Positions 6,585 through 10,268 of a stretch of DNA of 10,268 bases are shown here, piece after piece. The stretch's first letter is position 1. Each line of letters opens with the position of its first letter. The notes beneath the pieces were generated by a model. It did no database searches. It saw only the letters and a list, made by a program, of their open reading frames with translations, and was not told the origin of the DNA. The DNA comes from Phycisphaerales bacterium (GTDB lineage Bacteria > Planctomycetota > Phycisphaerae > Phycisphaerales > UBA1924). Where the stretch lies: the NCBI GenBank assembly GCA_029212425.1, contig JARGNC010000089.1, positions 1 to 10,268 of the forward strand, read 5' to 3'. The position numbers were made by a program, and so were the translations under genes.

Positions 6585-6636
6585 CCTCCGTGTGTTGGCA
6601 TTGCGCCTCTTCCCTTGTCCCTTCCCACCTTGTCCC
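6585..6636 (-). promoter_or_regulatory. GGA-rich leader of the small gene, with a CsrA-site-like sequence over the ribosome binding site
   Basis: Read on the minus strand, the leader contains five GGA triplets. They include two copies of GGGACAAGG (6628-6636 and 6613-6621, a 15-base period) and ACACGGAGG (6585-6593), which covers the Shine-Dalgarno sequence. ACACGGAGG fits the core ACANGGANG known for CsrA/RsmA binding. That a CsrA protein acts here is inference: no csrA gene is in the window. Confidence 0.4.
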
Positions 6637-6665
6637 CAGTGGTATCGGCCAGTATCGAAGAGGTA

Positions 6666-6694
6666 ATTGTCGCATCTACAGTCTCTAAAGTCAA
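6666..6694 (-). promoter_or_regulatory. Sigma-70-type promoter of the small helical protein gene
   Basis: On the minus strand TTGACT (6694-6689, 5/6) and GACAAT (6671-6666, 4/6) are separated by exactly 17 bases, making this one of the best promoter matches in the window. Transcription would begin near 6659, giving a leader of about 80 bases before the ATG at 6580. Confidence 0.6.
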
Positions 6695-6716
6695 ATAGGG
6701 TTGTTTCGCCTATTGA
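6691..6716. repeat. Inverted repeat at the -35 element, possible operator
   Basis: AATAGG (6694-6699) and CCTATT (6709-6714) are exact reverse complements with a nine-base gap. Allowing one bulged A, the match extends to TCAAATAGG and CCTATTGA. The repeat overlaps and lies just upstream of the -35 of the small gene, centred near -45 from the predicted start, a usual position for an activator or repressor dimer site. No T run follows, so it is not a terminator. Confidence 0.4.
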
Positions 6717-6797
6717 AAGAAGCACTGATTTGGGCTGGATTTGCCCGTCAAATGGGGGTTTATCGAGATGGACAATCCTTGCGCCTCTTGATGAGAT

Positions 6798-7757
6798 TTA
6801 GTCCTCGTCGGCGTCATCGTTGCTTGATCGAGCGGGTTTGTCGCTTTTTTTGTCCAAGAACCCCAGTTGCACGAACAAACCCAGAATCGCGATGATGATC
6901 CAGACGATTGCCCACACGACGGCGGACTGATCGAGGAACTGAGGGATCTCGCCGTTGCGAGCGGTCAGCAGCGCAGTTCCCGCACCAATCCAAGCTGCGG
7001 AACCTGTCAGACTCGTCACGAGCGCTGAGGCGCGTGTCGGCATCAGCACTCCGATCAACAATCCCAGCGCGAGTCCAGCAAACATTGAGGAGAACGCGAT
7101 CATCTTGTCGCGAGCTGGTCGCGCGTCGAGGTCCGCTTTGACTGTATCAACCACCCTCGTGATGAACGCACGCGAGCGTTCAGCGGCATCGAGAATGTGG
7201 TTCTTGGTCTCTTCGTCGATCAATGGTTGATCGCTCCCGGAGTTGAGCAGGTTCACGGATCGCTCAGCGGCGTCGCGAGCGATCGCGTCGGTGCTGCTGT
7301 TGAGTGCGTTTGTTGCTGCATCACCGCTCTCAACAATGCTCGATTCGGTCGGGATCAATGTGGTGTCGGTGGTTGGGTTGAAGTGCAGGAAGACCATCGC
7401 GCCGAGCAATCCCGCGGCGGCAAACGCGATCGCGGAGGTGAACGCGATGACCATGCGGAACATCGCGAGCATGACGAGCGATCCGATGATCGCGCCGACG
7501 ATCAGCCCTGTGATGCCTGGGGTGATGGTGACGCCTCCGATCTGGAACGCTGGGAGTCCGGTGAGCGGGAGGATGGTGGTGCCGACAAAGGCGCCGATTG
7601 CGAGTCCGAAGATGAAGAAGACTGGTTTGACGATCTGCGCTCCGAACAACCAGAGCATGAGTCCTCCTGCGAGGAGGAAGAAGAGTGGGACCGAGCCGCC
7701 TTCTGGGAGCGACTGGGCAAGCGTGATGGAAGTCTGGGAGATGGTGTGTGGGTCCAT
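6798..7757 (-). CDS. Seven-helix integral membrane protein, possibly DUF4203/TMEM198-like
   Basis: The 319 residues show hydrophobic segments at about 22-40, 45-66, 80-100, 101-124, 220-239, 246-265 and 278-300. A roughly 95-residue soluble, charged and helical stretch (125-219) separates helices 4 and 5, and a polar acidic tail (301-319, ending DDADED) closes the protein. The glycine-rich paired helices (FGLAIGAFVG, ITGLIVGAIIGS) and their order recall the DUF4203/TMEM198-like family, whose biochemical role is not settled; I treat that only as resemblance. The start at 7757 is taken because residues just after it lead directly into helix 1. It has no clear ribosome binding site. An in-frame ATG at 7838, seven bases after the predicted transcription start, would add 27 polar residues. 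The gene is divergent from pheA and precedes the small helical gene by about 220 bases. Confidence 0.8.
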   Translation of the reverse strand: MDPHTISQTSITLAQSLPEGGSVPLFFLLAGGLMLWLFGAQIVKPVFFIFGLAIGAFVGTTILPLTGLPAFQIGGVTITPGITGLIVGAIIGSLVMLAMFRMVIAFTSAIAFAAAGLLGAMVFLHFNPTTDTTLIPTESSIVESGDAATNALNSSTDAIARDAAERSVNLLNSGSDQPLIDEETKNHILDAAERSRAFITRVVDTVKADLDARPARDKMIAFSSMFAGLALGLLIGVLMPTRASALVTSLTGSAAWIGAGTALLTARNGEIPQFLDQSAVVWAIVWIIIAILGLFVQLGFLDKKSDKPARSSNDDADED

Positions 7758-7851
7758 AGGATGTTCTTGGGGATTCGTGTGCGTTGCTTTCTGGGGCGCA
7801 CAACCCACGGCTGGGCTGTTTGACGCGCCAAGAAGCATGAAATATCGGACA

Positions 7852-7857
7852 ATCATA
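7852..7857 (-). promoter_or_regulatory. Putative -10 of the membrane protein gene
   Basis: TATGAT on the minus strand (5/6 to consensus) lies in the divergent region shared with pheA; its -35 region is poor. It would start transcription near 7845, about 90 bases before the chosen ATG at 7757, or next to the alternative ATG at 7838. Confidence 0.35.
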
Positions 7858-7876
7858 CACGAATCACACAGGTTCA

Positions 7877-7906
7877 TTGACGATCCACAGCTCGATAGGC
7901 GATAAG
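7877..7906 (+). promoter_or_regulatory. Putative pheA promoter, near-leaderless
   Basis: TTGACG (7877-7882, 5/6) is followed after 18 bases by GATAAG (7901-7906, 4/6). The predicted start near 7913 is within a few bases of the ATG at 7916, and no Shine-Dalgarno sequence is present. TAAGGT at 7903-7908 is an alternative -10. Confidence 0.45.
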
Positions 7907-7915
7907 GTCGTATCT

Positions 7916-9127
7916 ATGGCGAAAAAGAGCACCAAGAAGAAGTCCGTTTCCAAAGGCACCAAGGGGCGGAGCGAGAAAGCGAAGAAGTCCCAAGCTGGGG
8001 TCGAATCCGCAATGGATTCTGCTGCGCTCAACGACCTTCGCAAGAAGATTGATCGCATCGACAAAAAACTCGTCGCGATGCTCAACGAGCGTGCGTCGTG
8101 CGTTGTGGAGGTGGGGGAGATCAAGCGTGGTTCGGACACCCCGATTTATGCGCCACATCGCGAAGCTCAGGTGCTCCAGAGAGCGATTGATAACAACGAA
8201 GGACCGCTCCCGAGCCGAACGATTGAAGCGATTTATCGCGAGATGATGTCTGGATCATTCGCGCTCGAGCGTGCATTGCGGATCGGGTTCCTGGGACCTC
8301 CCGGCTCGTATTCCCATCAAGCATCGGTGAAGCAGTTTGGTTCGTCGGTTGAATACTCCGATCTGCGACAGATCGCTGCGGTGTTCTCCGAAGTCCGCAG
8401 GGGGCATGTCGACTACGGCTTGGTCCCGATCGAGAACTCAATCGGTGGAGGGATTACCGAAACGCTCGATGCACTCTGGGAGAACGCGGGGAAGGTCCGC
8501 GTGTATGCGGAGATCCAGATCGGGATCCACCACATGTTCCTGAGCGATGCGGACCCAAAGCACATCCGCAGGATCCATTCGAAACCAGAAGTGTTTGCCC
8601 AGTGCAGGCAGTGGCTGAGCGCTCAGTTCCCCAATGCCGCGTTGTGTCCAGATGTTTCGACGAGCCAAGCGGTGCAGACGGCGCTGCAGGAGAACCAGAC
8701 CGCGCGATCCATCGGCGCTGATCCGGGTTCCGCGTCCATCGCTTCAGAGCTCGCGGGTGAGCTGTATGGATCGCCTTGTTTGTTTGAAGGGATCGAGGAC
8801 AACGCGGACAACATCACCCGGTTCTATGTGATTTCCAAGGAGAAAGCAGGACGGACGGGCGACGACAAAACCGCGATCACCTTTGTCACTGAAGACAAGC
8901 ACGGGGCGCTGGTCGAGGTGCTCCAGTCGTTCCACAATGCTGGTGTGAATCTGAGCCACATCGATAAACGACCATCCGGACGCGAGAACTGGAACTACAC
9001 CTTCTACATTGATGCGAATGGTCATCGGGATGATCCGGAAATGAAGACAGCGCTCAAGGACGCGAAGGTCCACTGCAAAGAAATTCATGTTCTTGGATCG
9101 TTCCCAAGATCCCAACGGATTCTGTAA
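7916..9127 (+). CDS. pheA: Bifunctional chorismate mutase/prephenate dehydratase (P-protein)
   Basis: This protein converts chorismate to prephenate and then to phenylpyruvate, the committed branch to phenylalanine. The 403 residues comprise a very basic Lys-rich extension (1-33), an AroQ-type helical chorismate mutase domain (about 36-115, LRKKIDRIDKKLVAMLNERA), a prephenate dehydratase domain (121-305, with GPPGSYSH, GLVPIENSIGG and the catalytic-site NITRFYV, Thr301) and an ACT domain (318-397). The ACT domain keeps the GALV motif (330-333), but the usual ESRP phenylalanine-binding motif reads DKRP (350-353), so feedback control may differ. The ATG at 7916 is chosen because an in-frame TTG at 7877 falls on the -35 element. 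The Lys-rich extension is unusual and may bind nucleic acid or simply be disordered. The gene is followed by pdxA after 51 bases. Confidence 0.96.
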   Translation: MAKKSTKKKSVSKGTKGRSEKAKKSQAGVESAMDSAALNDLRKKIDRIDKKLVAMLNERASCVVEVGEIKRGSDTPIYAPHREAQVLQRAIDNNEGPLPSRTIEAIYREMMSGSFALERALRIGFLGPPGSYSHQASVKQFGSSVEYSDLRQIAAVFSEVRRGHVDYGLVPIENSIGGGITETLDALWENAGKVRVYAEIQIGIHHMFLSDADPKHIRRIHSKPEVFAQCRQWLSAQFPNAALCPDVSTSQAVQTALQENQTARSIGADPGSASIASELAGELYGSPCLFEGIEDNADNITRFYVISKEKAGRTGDDKTAITFVTEDKHGALVEVLQSFHNAGVNLSHIDKRPSGRENWNYTFYIDANGHRDDPEMKTALKDAKVHCKEIHVLGSFPRSQRIL

Positions 9128-9165
9128 TCCGAACGCTGTACCAGATCCGTTTGATATCCCCAGCG

Positions 9166-9171
9166 TATGAT
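9166..9171 (+). promoter_or_regulatory. Putative pdxA -10 hexamer, leaderless type
   Basis: TATGAT (5/6 to consensus) ends seven bases before the ATG at 9179, placing the transcription start at the start codon. GGAG at 9174-9177 abuts the ATG with only one base between, too close for a normal ribosome binding site. No good -35 is present. Read-through from pheA is also possible, since no terminator lies between them. Confidence 0.4.
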
Positions 9172-9178
9172 TTGGAGT

Positions 9179-10252
9179 ATGAGCACGCTCCCAACCATCT
9201 CGGTATCCATGGGTGACCCCGGCGGGGTCGGTCCCGAGGTACTGATCCGCGCACTCGCAGAGAACGGGAGGCGCCGGAGCGCACGATTCCAAATCCACGG
9301 CTCCGCTCGCGTGATGCACGAAGCGGCTGAGGTGTGCGGTGTTGATCCGTTCTGGTGGCAGGTCGATGCGAGATCGCCGCTCGCGAGCACGCTTGTTGCG
9401 CACCGAGTGGTGCTGATGGACACGGATCCCCAGATGAAGGATGAGGGGGTAGAGCTGCGATCACCACGCAAAGCGGATCGGATTTCAGGCGCGATGAGCT
9501 ACCACTGGGTCATGCAAGCGATCGAGGACACGATGCGTCCTGCTGGTGATCCGCTCAGATCCAACGCGATTGTGACGGGACCGATCAACAAACTCGCGTG
9601 GTCCATGGCGGGGAAGAACTACCCTGGTCATACTGAGCTGATCGCCAAGACCCTCAAGCAGCGCCGGTTTGCGATGATGTTTGTCGGAGACAAACTCCGT
9701 GTGGTTCTTGCGACAGTTCACATCGCGCTCAACGACATCCGCGATGTGCTGACGATCGGGAAGGTGCATACCGCGATTGATCTTGGTCATCAGGCATGTC
9801 TGGACCTTGGGATCAAGCGCCCACGGATCGCGGTGTGCGGGCTCAACCCGCACGCTGGGGAAGACGGGCTGATGGGTGATGAAGAGCAGCGGCTCATCAA
9901 GCCTGCGATTGACCTTGCTCGTGGTGCGGGGATTCGTGTCGATGGTCCTTTCCCAGCGGACACGATTTACCGTCCAGCGATGGAGGGGAAGTTTGATCTT
10001 GTGGTCGCGATGTACCACGATCAGGGGTTGATCCCGATCAAACTTCTTGAGCGTGATCTCGCGGTCAATATCACGCTTGGTCTTGAGGATGTCGTGCGGA
10101 CATCGCCTGATCATGGGACCGCATTTGACATCGCTGGGAAGGGGATCGCGGATCCCGGTTCGATGGCGCACGCGATTGATCTTGCTGTGAAACTCAGCTC
10201 CGCTCGGATGCGCACGCATGTTTCCGCGATGAATTCCCAGACCCCGAGTTGA
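9179..10252 (+). CDS. pdxA: 4-hydroxythreonine-4-phosphate dehydrogenase
   Basis: This NAD(P)-dependent enzyme oxidises 4-phosphohydroxy-L-threonine; the product decarboxylates and is condensed by PdxJ to pyridoxine 5'-phosphate. The 357 residues carry the family signatures GDPGGVGPE (12-20), TGPINK (133-138), PGHTE (149-153, His151), ATVHIAL (178-184, His181), CGLNPHAGE (220-228), GPFPADT (256-262), MYHDQGLIPIK (278-288, His280) and RTSPDHGTAFDIAGKG (307-322). The three metal-ligand histidines are all present, so the enzyme should be active. An in-frame ATG at 9167 lies inside the -10 hexamer and would add only four residues; 9179 starts cleanly with MSTLP. A DHAP-dependent pathway is implied, but pdxJ is not in the window. 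The possible next gene begins one base after the stop. Confidence 0.97.
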   Translation: MSTLPTISVSMGDPGGVGPEVLIRALAENGRRRSARFQIHGSARVMHEAAEVCGVDPFWWQVDARSPLASTLVAHRVVLMDTDPQMKDEGVELRSPRKADRISGAMSYHWVMQAIEDTMRPAGDPLRSNAIVTGPINKLAWSMAGKNYPGHTELIAKTLKQRRFAMMFVGDKLRVVLATVHIALNDIRDVLTIGKVHTAIDLGHQACLDLGIKRPRIAVCGLNPHAGEDGLMGDEEQRLIKPAIDLARGAGIRVDGPFPADTIYRPAMEGKFDLVVAMYHDQGLIPIKLLERDLAVNITLGLEDVVRTSPDHGTAFDIAGKGIADPGSMAHAIDLAVKLSSARMRTHVSAMNSQTPS

Positions 10253-10253
10253 C

Positions 10254-10268
10254 ATGGACTTGGATTCT
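10254..10268 (+). CDS. Possible start of a following gene (3' partial)
   Basis: An ATG one base after the pdxA stop opens a frame reading MDLDS to the window edge. Tight spacing of this kind often means translational coupling. In E. coli pdxA is followed by rsmA/ksgA (16S rRNA dimethyltransferase), which is one candidate, but five codons are too few to identify or even confirm a gene. Confidence 0.25.

Noticed and set aside
7197..7905. Long plus-strand open frames opposite the membrane protein gene
   Set aside because: They lie antisense to a protein with clear transmembrane periodicity, have no ribosome binding site and read as low-complexity Glu/Asp/Gly or Ser/Pro strings.
9092..9108. CTTGG/CCAAG stem near the 3' end of pheA
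   Set aside because: Short, within coding sequence, not followed by T residues; not a credible terminator or attenuator.
10028..10041. TTGATC-CC-GATCAA inverted repeat in pdxA
   Set aside because: Six-base arms are expected by chance in GATC-rich coding sequence, and the flanks do not extend the match.

Overview
The window looks like chromosomal core sequence from a GC-rich, Gram-negative-type bacterium. I infer a member of the Planctomycetota, perhaps Phycisphaerae-like. The basis is indirect: the style of the four-repeat S1 protein with a glycine/basic tail, the methionine-rich cysteine-free exported-type protein, and the mixed housekeeping gene order. No rRNA, tRNA, CRISPR array, insertion sequence or phage gene is visible, and coding density is high, with no gene-free stretch above about 220 bases.

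Layout, plus strand from the left: the 3' part of a Met-rich protein with an acidic tail (2-1480); folP, dihydropteroate synthase (1526-2428); trxA, thioredoxin (2582-2911); a Gfo/Idh/MocA-family NAD(P)-dependent oxidoreductase (2984-4063); and a four-repeat S1-domain RNA-binding protein (4159-5580). A strong intrinsic terminator (5609-5640) separates this block from a converging minus-strand block. Read in its own direction, that block is a seven-helix membrane protein (7757 down to 6798), a small helical protein of unknown function (6580 down to 6224), and dut, dUTPase (6172 down to 5666). A divergent intergenic region (7758-7915) then leads into the plus-strand pair pheA (chorismate mutase/prephenate dehydratase) and pdxA (pyridoxine phosphate biosynthesis). 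The first bases of a possible next gene follow immediately after pdxA.

The genes are mostly independent housekeeping functions (folate, redox, translation, dUTP control, phenylalanine, vitamin B6), not one pathway. Two kinds of gene start can be seen. trxA, the oxidoreductase, the S1 gene and the small helical protein have purine-rich ribosome binding sites. folP, dut, pheA and pdxA have a -10-like hexamer only 6-9 bases before the ATG and no usable Shine-Dalgarno sequence, as expected for leaderless mRNAs.

I found no obvious multi-gene novel system. The most striking unexplained signal is a perfect inverted repeat (18-base arms, 2-base centre, 1573-1610) inside the 5' coding region of folP. 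Secondary points are a CsrA-site-like, GGA-rich leader and a palindrome around the promoter of the small unknown gene, a two-hairpin trxA leader, and a marked excess of GATC.
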